Shown: positions 1 through 8,160 of the stretch, piece after piece
Layout: every line of letters begins with the position of its first letter
Position numbering within the stretch: position 1 is the stretch's first letter
DNA from: Anaerolineae bacterium
Lineage (GTDB): Bacteria; Chloroflexota; Anaerolineae; Aggregatilineales; Phototrophicaceae
Assembly (NCBI GenBank): GCA_022841825.1
Contig: JALHQT010000002.1
Span: forward strand, 248,001-312,000
Direction: 5' to 3'
Length of the DNA: 64,000 nucleotides
Made by a program: the position numbers and the translations under genes
Notes under the pieces: generated by a model
Database searches by the model: none
Told to the model about the DNA's origin: nothing
The model's input: the letters and a program-made list of their open reading frames with translations, nothing else

Positions 1-1
1 C

Positions 2-226
2 TTCACCATCCCGGTCGGCGGGGCGAGCAGCCTGGACGAGCACGCGCATGATCACGGCGTGGTCGTCATGCATGGGCGGGCGCGCGTCATGCTGGGCGAG
101 GCGTTCGACGAGGTGCAGGCGGGCGATGTCGTCTACATCCCGTCGTGGGAGCGGCATCAGTTCACGACGCTGGGCGACGAGCCGTTCTCGTTCCTGTGCA
201 TCATCCCGCCGAAGCCAGTGAAATAG
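2..226 (+). CDS. Cupin-domain protein, C-terminal part (5' end outside window)
   Basis: The reading frame is open from the window edge to a TAG at 224-226 and gives 74 residues. They contain a cupin-like pattern: an early His cluster (DEHAHDH), a Gly-rich turn, then GDVVYIPSWERHQF followed by a last strand. In the cupin fold the His and Glu residues of these two motifs bind a metal, so this is probably a small metal-binding sensor, isomerase or dioxygenase-like protein. The N-terminus is missing, so length and start cannot be judged. The ligand and reaction cannot be read from this fragment. It is followed by a repeat island and then an SDR dehydrogenase on the same strand. Confidence 0.7.
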   Translation, partial: FTIPVGGASSLDEHAHDHGVVVMHGRARVMLGEAFDEVQAGDVVYIPSWERHQFTTLGDEPFSFLCIIPPKPVK

Positions 227-553
227 CGTGATAGCGAATTAGCGAAGAAGCAAATTAGCTTGATAGCTTGATAGCAAGTTAGCTCGATAGCTTGAGAGCG
301 AATTAGCAAAGAAGCAAATTAGCTCGATAGCAAGTTAGCTCGATAGCTTGAGAGCGAATTAGCGAAGAAGCAAATTAGCTCGATAGCTTGAGAGCGAATT
401 AGCAAAGAAGCAAATTAGCTTGATGGCGAATTAGCAAGTCGGCTCGATAGCTTGATAGGAAGCTTTGGCAATAGCGAGCAACCGTGATAAAAAAGCTATC
501 AGGCTATCGAGCTATCAAGCTAATTCGCTTCTTTGCTAATCCGCTAATTTGCT
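227..553. repeat. TAGC-word repeat island with inverted arm
   Basis: This 327-base gap is built from short words (GATAGC, TTAGC, GAAGAAGC). A 27-nt core (gcgaattagc then R-aagaagcaaattagct) occurs four times at 234-260, 298-324, 354-380 and 394-420. An opposite-orientation near-copy lies at 494-553, so the whole island could fold into a large imperfect hairpin. No gene was seen in it. It is not a CRISPR array because there are no unique spacers. It resembles in style the short tandemly repeated sequences known from cyanobacteria, but the words differ. Confidence 0.85.
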
Positions 554-579
554 CTCTCCCAACGAATCGATGGAACCCT

Positions 580-1395
580 ATGAAGTTACAACACAAAGTC
601 GCCATCATCACGGGCGCGGGGCAGGGGATCGGGCTGGCGATGGGCGAACGCTTCTCCGCTGAGGGCGCGCACGTCGTCGTCGCCGAGATCGACCGCGATC
701 TCGTCCACAGCGCCGCCGAACGCATCTCCGCCGCCGGGACGGAGGCGCTCGCCTACCCCATCGACGTGACGGACAGCGACGCCGTCCAGCGCATGATCGC
801 CGAGGTGGTCGCGCGCTATGACAAGCTCGACATCCTGGTCAACAATGCCGGGCACAGCGAGCGGGTATCGTTCCTGGAGATGACGCCCACGCAGTGGGAC
901 TTCTTGCAGAAGGTCAACCAGCGCGCCGTCTTCTTCGCCATGCAGGCGGCGGCGAAGCAAATGATCGCCCAGATGCCGGACGAGGTGCGCGCGGCGGGGC
1001 GCGCCGAGCGGAGCTATGGCAAGATCATCAACCTGTCGTCCATCGCCGGGCGGCGCGGGCGGGCGGATGCGCTGCATTACTCGGTGTCGAAGGCGGCGGT
1101 CATCACGATGACGCAGGGCGCGGCGATGGCGCTCGCGCCGTACAACATCAACGTAAATGCCATCTGCCCCAGCGTGGTGCCGACGGCGATGTGGGACAAG
1201 CTGGATCGCGAGTGGGGTCCGCAGTTGGGCTACCCGCCGGGCGGCTTCTATAAGGCGCGGGTGGAGAAGGTGCCGCTCAAGCGCGCGGGCACCGTCCACG
1301 AGATCGCGGCGATGGCGACCTTCCTCTGTTCGGACGACGGCGATTACATCACCGGGCAAACCTACAACGTGGATGGCGGGAGCGAGCTGAATTAA
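580..1395 (+). CDS. Short-chain dehydrogenase/reductase (SDR), polyol dehydrogenase-like
   Basis: This 271-residue protein is a classical SDR: an NAD(P)-dependent oxidoreductase that interconverts an alcohol and a ketone. The Rossmann glycine motif TGAGQGIG is at residues 11-18, NNAG at 88-91, the active-site Ser at 153/154 and YxxxK at 167-171. An acidic residue after beta-2 (AEIDRD) favours NAD over NADP. The region VPTAMWDKLDREW before the last helices resembles sorbitol/L-iditol dehydrogenase-type SDRs, so a sugar alcohol is a reasonable but unproven substrate. The frame continues upstream to a GTG at 484, but that part is repeat sequence; ATG at 580 (MKLQHKVAIITG) is the natural SDR start. 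The preceding cupin gene may belong to the same sugar-related unit. Confidence 0.88.
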   Translation: MKLQHKVAIITGAGQGIGLAMGERFSAEGAHVVVAEIDRDLVHSAAERISAAGTEALAYPIDVTDSDAVQRMIAEVVARYDKLDILVNNAGHSERVSFLEMTPTQWDFLQKVNQRAVFFAMQAAAKQMIAQMPDEVRAAGRAERSYGKIINLSSIAGRRGRADALHYSVSKAAVITMTQGAAMALAPYNINVNAICPSVVPTAMWDKLDREWGPQLGYPPGGFYKARVEKVPLKRAGTVHEIAAMATFLCSDDGDYITGQTYNVDGGSELN

Positions 1396-1403
1396 GGGGA
1401 AAG

Positions 1404-1640
1404 GTGATGAAGGGATGAGGCAAGAGGTGATGAGGTAGGGGCGCACCCATGGGTTCGCCCGCACGCTGCATCAGTCGTAGGGGCTTGACGCGCCAGACAC
1501 GCAAAGACACCGCCAGGGCATGAAATGCCCCGGCTACAGCGACACCGCCCCCTTCGGGGGCTGGCGCTGCGGTATCCGAGCAAAGAGGAGTCAGCCTGCG
1601 CAGCAGGCGTCGTCGCCATAGCCGGACGTTTCCAACGTCT
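1404..1640. repeat. Intergenic repeat mosaic (word repeats and palindromes)
   Basis: The gap of about 300 bases between the SDR gene and the convergent STAND gene holds no gene. It starts with GGTGATGA-type words (1404-1435), then a degraded GTAGGGGCG-clamp element (about 1435-1470). After these come a palindrome GGGCAT-GAA-ATGCCC at 1516-1530, a GC hairpin GCCCCC-TTC-GGGGGC at 1547-1561 and GACGTT-TCC-AACGTC at 1625-1639. All belong to repeat families found elsewhere in the window. The strong GC hairpin could act as a terminator for the SDR gene, but there is no clear T-tract. Confidence 0.7.
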
Positions 1641-1697
1641 GGCGGCGCTGCCCTGCTCCCCCCACTCCGCAATCGCCGTGACGACGCCCCTCGCGGG

Positions 1698-4600
1698 CTA
1701 CTTGCCGCCTAGCTGCTGAAGAATGGCTGCGATCTGCTCTTCCGTCGCGCCTGCCTGCGCCAGCGCCGCGCGCACCGCCTCGCCGCCGCCCTGCTGGTAG
1801 AGCGCCATAACCTGGCGCATGAACTCTGCCTGGGGATCTTCTTGCGGTTCTTCTTCCCCATCCCGTTTGCGCTTCAGCCATTCGAGGACGCGGCGGTCGC
1901 TTTCCAAATCGGGATGTTCGATCTGCTCGTCCAGGGCAACGCAGCGCTCAAGGTATTCGACGGCGTGATCCAGGTCGCCAAGGCTCTCGTAGATCGTGCC
2001 GATATTGTAGCAGGTCACCGCCTCGCCGCCGCGGTCGCCCACCGCGCATCTCAAAGTCAGCGCCTGCTGGTAGAATTCCAGCGCCACCCGCTTCTCCCCG
2101 AGCGCATCCCATGCCAAGCCGATATTGTTGAGCGTCGCCGCCTCCCTGCCGCGGTCGCCAACGGCGCGGAACACGGGCAGCGCCTGCTCGTAGAACTCCA
2201 GTGCCTTACGCGTCTCGCCTAGGTCAGACCAGACACCGCCAATATTGTTGAGCGTCATTGCTTCGCCTACTTGGTAGCCAACGGCGCGGAACACGGGCAG
2301 CGCCTGTTCATAGAAAATCAGCGCTTTACGATTCTCACCGAGAGCACCCCATGTGAAGCCTATATTGTTGAGCGTCATTGCCTCCCCGCCGCGGTCGCCG
2401 ACGGCGCGATTCAAGGGCAGCGCCTGCTCATAGAAGTTCAGCGCCTTACGCTTTTCACCTAGCGCAGACCATGCAGCTCCGATATTGTTGAGCGTCATTG
2501 CCTCCCCCTCGCGGTCGCCGACGATGCGATACACAGACAGTGCCTGCTCGTAGTGTTTGAGTGCCTCGCGTTGCTCACCCATAGCAGACCACGACGTGCC
2601 TACTCCAGTTGCAAGAAACGCCTCACGCTCATTATCTGCTCCCTTCTTACTCGCTTCTAGCCCTGCTTCCAGCCATGCCAAGCCGCGCAGCTCGCGTCCA
2701 CGAGCGGTGTCGATCAGTAACCTACGGTTCGCCACATAGGGCGACACAGCATACGCGAAATCACTGGCGCGCTGCGTCAGCGCATCGTCCGGCGCATCCG
2801 TGCCGCGCCAGCGCGCAACCAGCGCTTCGCCGACCGCATCGACATGCGGCAGCAGCGGGTCGAGCGTCGCCCAGGCTTCCAGCGGCAGCTCATTGAATGC
2901 GGCTGCCTGTCTTGTCACCACGTCTGCATAACGTCCGAACACCGCTTCTGCCTCGCCTTCGCGTTCCAGCAGCGCGCGGGCGTAGGCGCGCAGCAGGCGG
3001 TGCTGTCCGTAACGCGGCGCTTCCGCCCGCTCGTCGGTCCCTTGCAGCAGGCTGGCGTCCAGCAGCGCCTCCAGCGCCCTGTCTGCTGCGCCAGGGTCGT
3101 CATCGCCCCAGACCGCCGCCGCTGCAGCCCCATCCCAGGTGCTTTCGATGGGAAAGATGCCGAGCGCGCGGAAGCGCCGCCGCAGGTCGTCGTCGAGCAT
3201 GTCCAGGCTTTGCCCCAGCGATTTCGCCAGGTTCAGATCTTTGTCGTCCGGGTGAACCGCCAGGTCAGCGAAGGGCTCGCCCGCGCCTTCCAACCCCTTC
3301 AGGATTGTCTCCGTGTAGCCCAGCCCGCGCTTCTTCAGGCGGGCGGCTGCCAGCGTGATCGCCAGGGTGTGCCCGCCGAGCGCCGCGCTGATGCGCATCA
3401 GGCGCGGGTCGTCCGGCGGCGCGCCCGTCTCCGTAGCGATAAGCGCCGCGCCTTCTTCGTCGGTCAGCACATTCAGGCGCACATCCACCCCCTTGATGAT
3501 GCCCGCCAGCGCGCCGCTGCGCGTCGTGATCAACATCCGGCAGGCGGTGCCGACGACCGGGAACTGCCCGACATGCCGGTGATCCCACACATCGTCCAGG
3601 ACGAGCAGCGCCTGCTTATTCTGCAGCAGTCCGCCCAGGCGGCGGCTCGCGCTTTCCAGATCGACCCCCTCGCCGACATAAGCCTCGCGGACATCGCCCA
3701 GATCGACGCCAACATCCGCCAGCCGCGTCTGGAGGTTCGGCGTCTGCCCGATCTCAACCCAGATGACGCCATTGGGGAAGTGCCTACGCACCGCACAATC
3801 CTGCATTAGCCGTATCGCCAGGGTCGATTTGCCGATGCCGCCCATGCCGTAGAGCGCGGTAGCGCGGGTGGGGGTGCTGATGACGGCGGGCGCAATGGCG
3901 TCGGCAATCAAGGCAGCCTGAGCCTGCCTGAACGGCGCATCGCGCATGATGAAGGAGTCGGGCAGCCCGCGCTTCAGCCCCAGGACTTTGCCGAGCGGCG
4001 CGTCCTGGCGCAGGTGGCTGGCGAGGTCTTCCAGCGCCTTTGCCTCCTCGCGCGGCGGGCGGATGTCGATGGCGTTGATGTCGCTGATGTCGGACGGGAT
4101 CACGCTGTGGTCGCCTGCGCGCAGCAGGATGCTGATCGGCGCGCACAGCTCGCGCGCGCACTTCAGCTCCGCCTGCACGTAGTCGGACGCCGCCGCGCCG
4201 GGTCCCGCCACCAGCACGAAGCGGTCACACTGCCGGATGGCGTCCTCGATCTCTTTGCTGAACGACAGCCCGCGCGACGGCATTGACACGCGATCCCACC
4301 ACACGGCGAAGCCTTGCGCCCTCAGGTCGTTGTACAGGCGGCGCATGAGCGACTTTTCCGAGTCGTCATAATCCTCGCCATCATCCGCCCGTGCATAGGA
4401 GAGGAAGACGCTCAAGGCGGGTGTCGCCCCGGTCGTTGGCGGGCTTTCCTGGATGAGCCGCATCAGGATCGCGGTTTGCTGCTCGGTGATCATCTCGGTA
4501 TGACTGACCAACTGGCGCATGGCGTTGTAGAACTCAGCAGTCGTCAGCAGCGGCGCGATGTCCGCTCTGGTCAGCAGCTCGTCAAAATGCTGCTCGATGA

Positions 4601-4841
4601 TCTCTTCCGCTGGCGGCTTGCCCTTGAGTACGTCGGAGATCAGGTTGGTGATGATGCCAAGACCGAGCGCGCCCGCCGTCGAGACGAACGGCAGCATCTC
4701 TTTGGGCACGGCAGCGAAACCATCGATGGAAGCGGTCCCCAATGCCAGCGCGTAGACAGCGGCTCTGCCCGCGTGTTCTACGATGGTCGATAGGGCTTGT
4801 CTTTTTTGATCGCGCGTGTAGAGGTCGGGTAGTTCGGTCAC
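1698..4841 (-). CDS. TIR-NB-ARC-TPR protein (STAND-family, candidate defence protein)
   Basis: This is a 1047-residue multidomain protein. Residues 1-130 are helical and unrecognised. A TIR domain lies at about 143-265 (FLSYARADD; GLSFSKEIEDAI). E197 sits where TIR NADases carry their catalytic glutamate. An NB-ARC/AP-ATPase module follows, with P-loop GMGGIGKST at 332-340 (K338), Walker B LLVLDDVWD and sensor ITTRSG. A winged-helix-like stretch leads to at least five TPRs of exactly 40 residues (about 747-947) and a charged C-terminus. STAND proteins of this layout oligomerise on sensing a trigger through the repeats, and the TIR then acts, often by consuming NAD+. An antiphage role is inference from architecture. 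The gene stands alone, convergent with the SDR gene. Confidence 0.9.
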   Translation of the reverse strand: MTELPDLYTRDQKRQALSTIVEHAGRAAVYALALGTASIDGFAAVPKEMLPFVSTAGALGLGIITNLISDVLKGKPPAEEIIEQHFDELLTRADIAPLLTTAEFYNAMRQLVSHTEMITEQQTAILMRLIQESPPTTGATPALSVFLSYARADDGEDYDDSEKSLMRRLYNDLRAQGFAVWWDRVSMPSRGLSFSKEIEDAIRQCDRFVLVAGPGAAASDYVQAELKCARELCAPISILLRAGDHSVIPSDISDINAIDIRPPREEAKALEDLASHLRQDAPLGKVLGLKRGLPDSFIMRDAPFRQAQAALIADAIAPAVISTPTRATALYGMGGIGKSTLAIRLMQDCAVRRHFPNGVIWVEIGQTPNLQTRLADVGVDLGDVREAYVGEGVDLESASRRLGGLLQNKQALLVLDDVWDHRHVGQFPVVGTACRMLITTRSGALAGIIKGVDVRLNVLTDEEGAALIATETGAPPDDPRLMRISAALGGHTLAITLAAARLKKRGLGYTETILKGLEGAGEPFADLAVHPDDKDLNLAKSLGQSLDMLDDDLRRRFRALGIFPIESTWDGAAAAAVWGDDDPGAADRALEALLDASLLQGTDERAEAPRYGQHRLLRAYARALLEREGEAEAVFGRYADVVTRQAAAFNELPLEAWATLDPLLPHVDAVGEALVARWRGTDAPDDALTQRASDFAYAVSPYVANRRLLIDTARGRELRGLAWLEAGLEASKKGADNEREAFLATGVGTSWSAMGEQREALKHYEQALSVYRIVGDREGEAMTLNNIGAAWSALGEKRKALNFYEQALPLNRAVGDRGGEAMTLNNIGFTWGALGENRKALIFYEQALPVFRAVGYQVGEAMTLNNIGGVWSDLGETRKALEFYEQALPVFRAVGDRGREAATLNNIGLAWDALGEKRVALEFYQQALTLRCAVGDRGGEAVTCYNIGTIYESLGDLDHAVEYLERCVALDEQIEHPDLESDRRVLEWLKRKRDGEEEPQEDPQAEFMRQVMALYQQGGGEAVRAALAQAGATEEQIAAILQQLGGK
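2001..2600 (-). repeat. 120-bp direct repeats encoding the TPR array
   Basis: Five consecutive units of exactly 120 bp encode the TPRs. The landmark word GATATTGTTGAGCGTC (or a close variant) recurs at 2121, 2241, 2361 and 2481, with a weaker copy at 2001. The DNA is more similar between units than TPR protein conservation demands. This suggests recent unit duplication or recombination, which could change the length of the sensor array between strains. Confidence 0.9.
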
Positions 4842-4966
4842 GGCATTCAGGCTCCGTGTGAGGTGTTTTGATGACGATTATATGCGCTTAAGAAAGCGAT
4901 ACAAACCGCATCACGGCTCACCCCAGGGCGAACGCATCAAAACCACAGCCACGTTTTCGCGTCGCT

Positions 4967-5110
4967 GGAAGCTCAAAGCTTCCCGCTTGAATGACGGAAA
5001 AAGCCACTGGAAGTGGCTCCAAAGCCCTTCTTCATGTCGAAAGCACGGGTTAGAGAGCCGCTTTAGCGGCTTTCGGCTGGGCTTGTAGCCTGAAGCTTTG
5101 AGCTTCAGGC
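4967..5110. repeat. Cluster of four variable-arm palindromes
   Basis: The 295-base gap between the STAND gene and the next minus-strand gene holds four perfect palindromes and no gene. They are GGAAGCT-CAA-AGCTTCC (4967-4983), AGCCACT-GGA-AGTGGCT (5002-5018), AGCCGCT-TT-AGCGGCT (5056-5071) and a 23-bp one at 5088-5110 (arm GCCTGAAGCT, loop TTG). Arms differ but each left arm ends in T and each right arm begins with A around a 2-3 nt loop. The promoter of the STAND gene should lie at its left end, but no convincing box was seen. Confidence 0.85.
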
Positions 5111-5136
5111 GGCGAAATAAGTTTGATGCAATTACC

Positions 5137-5571
5137 CTACGGCTCACCCCGCGCCTCGCCCACGCCGACATCGCGCGCCCACCATTCGATGCGCGTGATG
5201 GCGGAATCGCCGTGCAGCAGGGCGTGGATGTCCCGCGCGAGCTGCGCCTGGCGCTCCGGCGAGGGGCGCGTGCGCGCGCGTCGCATCCACAGGCAGCCCG
5301 GATCATCGGTAATCCCGACGATCCACTGTGAAAGCGGCTCGTCCTCTTCCGGCGGTGCGTACTGTCCCGCGTGAATCCAGAACTGCGACGCGTCGAGGCG
5401 CAGCCAGAAGCCATAGCCGTAATCCTCGCCGATCACGTCGTCGGCGTCGTAGCCGCGCGCGCGCAGCCCCGCCAGCAGCCACGCCGCCAGGTCATGACCC
5501 AGCACGTCGTTGATAGCATCCGGCAGCGGCGTCAGGGTGAAGCGGTCGGTATAAAATGTGACGATCTTCAT
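5137..5571 (-). CDS. Hypothetical protein, 144 residues
   Basis: I do not recognise this protein. It is soluble, acidic in the middle and rich in aromatic residues (GYGFWLRLDASQFWIHAG, SQWIVGITDD, IEWWARDV), with no signal peptide or membrane segment. The composition and a mixed alpha/beta pattern suggest a compact single domain, as in many small uncharacterised proteins of the immunity-protein kind; that comparison is only by style. ATG at 5571 is the first start in frame and there is no clear ribosome binding site. It is divergent from the UvrA-like gene, whose start is 79 bp away, so the two may share a promoter region. Confidence 0.65.
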   Translation of the reverse strand: MKIVTFYTDRFTLTPLPDAINDVLGHDLAAWLLAGLRARGYDADDVIGEDYGYGFWLRLDASQFWIHAGQYAPPEEDEPLSQWIVGITDDPGCLWMRRARTRPSPERQAQLARDIHALLHGDSAITRIEWWARDVGVGEARGEP

Positions 5572-5649
5572 GGTCGGTTTGTCCCAGTTTTACGCTTTTC
5601 GACATAAAGAGGTGCCCACTTCGCCAACACTGGAATCAAGGAGCCTCTC

Positions 5650-7893
5650 GTGCCTCAGGAATATATCGAGATTCGCGGCGCGCGCGAAAATAACCTGAAG
5701 AATGTCTCGCTGCGCATCCCGAAGCGCAAGATCACCATTTTCACGGGCGTCTCCGGCTCCGGCAAGTCGTCCATCGTCTTCGACACCATCGCCACCGAGG
5801 CGCAGCGCCTGCTCAACGAGAACTTCAGCATGTTCATCCGCAACTTCCTGCCGCGCTATTCTCAGCCAGAGGCGGACGCCATCGAAAACCTCAGCATGGC
5901 GATTGTCGTCGATCAGAAGCGCCTGGGCGGCGGCTCAACCTCGACCGTCGGCACCATCACCGACATCGCCCCAGTGCTGCGCATGATGTTCTCGCGCCTG
6001 GGGCAGCCGTTCGTCGGCTACTCGAACGCCTTCTCGTTCAACGATCCGCAGGGCATGTGCCCGGAATGCGGCGGGTTGGGGCAGAAGATGGGCGTCGTCG
6101 CCGACAGCTTCCTCGACATGTCAAAGTCGCTCAACGAGGGCGCGGTGCAGGTGCCGACGTTCGCCGCCTGGGAACGCGATAGCTACACGGCGTCCGGCTT
6201 CTTCGACAACGACAAGAAGCTGGCGGACTTCACACCGGAAGAAATGGACTTGCTGCTGCATGGCAAAGACCTGAAGTACAAATTGCAGATCGGCAGCGGC
6301 TCGATGAATGCCTCTTACGCGGGCATCATCGAGAAGTTCACCCGCTCGTACATCAAGCGTGACCTCAAGACGCTTTCCGAGCGCACGCAGAAGATGGTCG
6401 CGCCCTACATCCGAATGCAGCCCTGCCCGCTCTGTCATGGCGCGCGCCTCAGCCAGGCAGCGCTGCACTGCCGCATCGACGGGCGCAACATCGCCGAGCT
6501 TTCGGCGATGGAAATTGACGACCTTCTCGCCTATGTCCAGACGATCGACGGCGCGACGGCAGCGCCGATTGTCGCGACATTGAGCGAGCGATTAGGGCAT
6601 CTGGTCGATATCGGGCTGGAATACCTGACGCTGGATCGCCCGACGGAGACGCTGTCCGGCGGCGAATCGCAGCGCGTCAAGATCGTCAAGCATCTGACGA
6701 GCAGCCTGGTCGATGTCATGTACATCTTCGACGAGCCGAGCGTCGGGCTGCACCCGCGCGATGTCCACCGCATGAACGAGCTGCTGCAAAAGCTGCGCGA
6801 TAAGGGCAACACCGTCATCGTGGTCGAACATGACCCCGACGTGATCAAGGTCGCCGATCATGTCGTGGACGTAGGACCCGGCGCGGGGCGACATGGCGGC
6901 ACGATCGTTTACGAAGGCAGTTACGACGGGCTTCTCCAGGCGGATACGCTGACAGGTAGGCATCTCCACGAGCACATGCCCATCAAGCAGTCGGTGCGCA
7001 CGCCAAAAGGCGCGCTGCCGATCCGCCATGCCCGCACGAACAACCTTCAGGATGTCAGCGTCGATATTCCGGTTGGCGTGCTGACGGTCGTCACGGGGGT
7101 GGCGGGTTCCGGAAAAAGCTCGCTCATCAACGAGGCGTTCTTGCAGCAGCATCCGGATGCCATCGTGATTGACCAGGCGGCGGTCGGCACCTCGACACGC
7201 TCCAACCCCGCCACCTATACCGGCATCATGGACGACCTGCGCAAGGCATTCGCCAAGGCGAACGGCGTCAGCGCGTCGCTCTTCAGCTTCAATTCCGAAG
7301 GCGCCTGCCCGAACTGCCAGGGCTTGGGTGTGATCTATACCGACCTGGGCTTCCTGAACGGCGTCAAGCAGCCCTGCGAAACCTGCGGTGGCAAGCGCTT
7401 CAAAGACGAAGTGCTGGCGTACACGCTCGACGGCAAGTCGATCAGCGATGTGCTGGCGATGCGGGCGGAAGACGCGCTCGACTTCTTCACGATCAAGGAA
7501 ATCAAGCGCAGACTGCAAGCGATGCGCGATGTCGGGCTGGACTATCTGACGCTGGGACAGCCGCTCAGCACGCTGTCCGGCGGCGAGTGCCAGCGCATCA
7601 AGCTGGCGAGCGAGCTGCACAAGAAGGGCAGCATCTACGTGATGGACGAACCGACGACCGGGCTGCATATGTCCGACATCCGCCACCTGCTGGCGATCAT
7701 GAACCGGTTGGTCGATGCGGGCAACACGGTGATCGTGATCGAGCACAACCTGCATGTGATCAAGAATGCCGACTGGATCATCGACATGGGACCGGAGGGC
7801 GGCAACAAAGGCGGGCGCGTGATCTTCGAGGGAACGCCCGCGCAGCTCGCCGAGGCGTCGCACTCGCTGACGAGCGGGTATATCGCGAGATAA
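5650..7893 (+). CDS. UvrA-like ABC ATPase, short (DrrC-type)
   Basis: This 747-residue protein is a UvrA paralogue: two ABC ATPase halves with UvrA-style zinc modules. The first P-loop is GVSGSGKSS at 33-41 and the second is GVAGSGKSS. Each half has a UvrA signature (ETLSGGESQRVKI; STLSGGECQRIKLA) and a DEPSVGLHP / DEPTTGLHM Walker B. Cys pairs CPECGGLG, CPLCHGARL, CPNCQGLG and CETCGGKRF are the zinc sites. Canonical UvrA is about 940 residues; this protein is nearly 200 shorter and matches the DrrC class, which lacks the UvrB-binding region and is linked to resistance to DNA-intercalating compounds. It is probably not the housekeeping excinuclease. Translation starts at GTG 5650, just after AAGGAGCC. 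Confidence 0.88.
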   Translation: MPQEYIEIRGARENNLKNVSLRIPKRKITIFTGVSGSGKSSIVFDTIATEAQRLLNENFSMFIRNFLPRYSQPEADAIENLSMAIVVDQKRLGGGSTSTVGTITDIAPVLRMMFSRLGQPFVGYSNAFSFNDPQGMCPECGGLGQKMGVVADSFLDMSKSLNEGAVQVPTFAAWERDSYTASGFFDNDKKLADFTPEEMDLLLHGKDLKYKLQIGSGSMNASYAGIIEKFTRSYIKRDLKTLSERTQKMVAPYIRMQPCPLCHGARLSQAALHCRIDGRNIAELSAMEIDDLLAYVQTIDGATAAPIVATLSERLGHLVDIGLEYLTLDRPTETLSGGESQRVKIVKHLTSSLVDVMYIFDEPSVGLHPRDVHRMNELLQKLRDKGNTVIVVEHDPDVIKVADHVVDVGPGAGRHGGTIVYEGSYDGLLQADTLTGRHLHEHMPIKQSVRTPKGALPIRHARTNNLQDVSVDIPVGVLTVVTGVAGSGKSSLINEAFLQQHPDAIVIDQAAVGTSTRSNPATYTGIMDDLRKAFAKANGVSASLFSFNSEGACPNCQGLGVIYTDLGFLNGVKQPCETCGGKRFKDEVLAYTLDGKSISDVLAMRAEDALDFFTIKEIKRRLQAMRDVGLDYLTLGQPLSTLSGGECQRIKLASELHKKGSIYVMDEPTTGLHMSDIRHLLAIMNRLVDAGNTVIVIEHNLHVIKNADWIIDMGPEGGNKGGRVIFEGTPAQLAEASHSLTSGYIAR

Positions 7894-7929
7894 GGATCTA
7901 TCCGTAATTCAAACGCGGCTTGTCAGACT

Positions 7930-8050
7930 ACGCCCACCCATGAAATGGGCGGGCTATTGAACGACGCCCCCTGTGGGGGCTGACTCCACATATCATTGAT
8001 CAGCCCCCACAGGGGGCGGCTTCGCTGTAGCCGGGGGCATTTCATGCCCC
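7930..8050. repeat. Palindrome cluster between UvrA-like and glycosidase genes
   Basis: Four hairpins stand in a row: CCCAT-GAA-ATGGG with a G-T containing outer stem (about 7932-7954), GCCCCC-TGT-GGGGGC (7966-7980), GCCCCC-ACA-GGGGGC (8002-8016) and GGGGCAT-TTC-ATGCCCC (8034-8050). The middle two are reverse complements of one another. They follow the same rules as the other intergenic palindromes. They may end transcription of the UvrA-like gene, although no T-tract follows them. Confidence 0.8.
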
Positions 8051-8160
8051 GGCGTCGCAAGGCGAACCTCGCGCACCTGTGTTCCTCAGCCCCTTGCGCC
8101 GCTTCATGCTCTCCCCTGATAATGACCCTTCACGCCCATTCGACCGCAGCGAGGTGGCGT

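Noticed and set aside
227-553. CRISPR array
   Set aside because: Repeats are not separated by unique spacers of equal length, and one arm is inverted. No cas gene is near.
484-579. Start of the SDR at GTG 484
   Set aside because: Codons 484-579 are repeat-island DNA; SDRs begin about ten residues before TGAGQGIG, which fits ATG 580.
6592-7863. A 423-codon minus-strand frame opposite the UvrA-like gene
   Set aside because: The plus strand has complete ABC and zinc motifs. The antisense product has no recognisable motif and no ribosome binding site.
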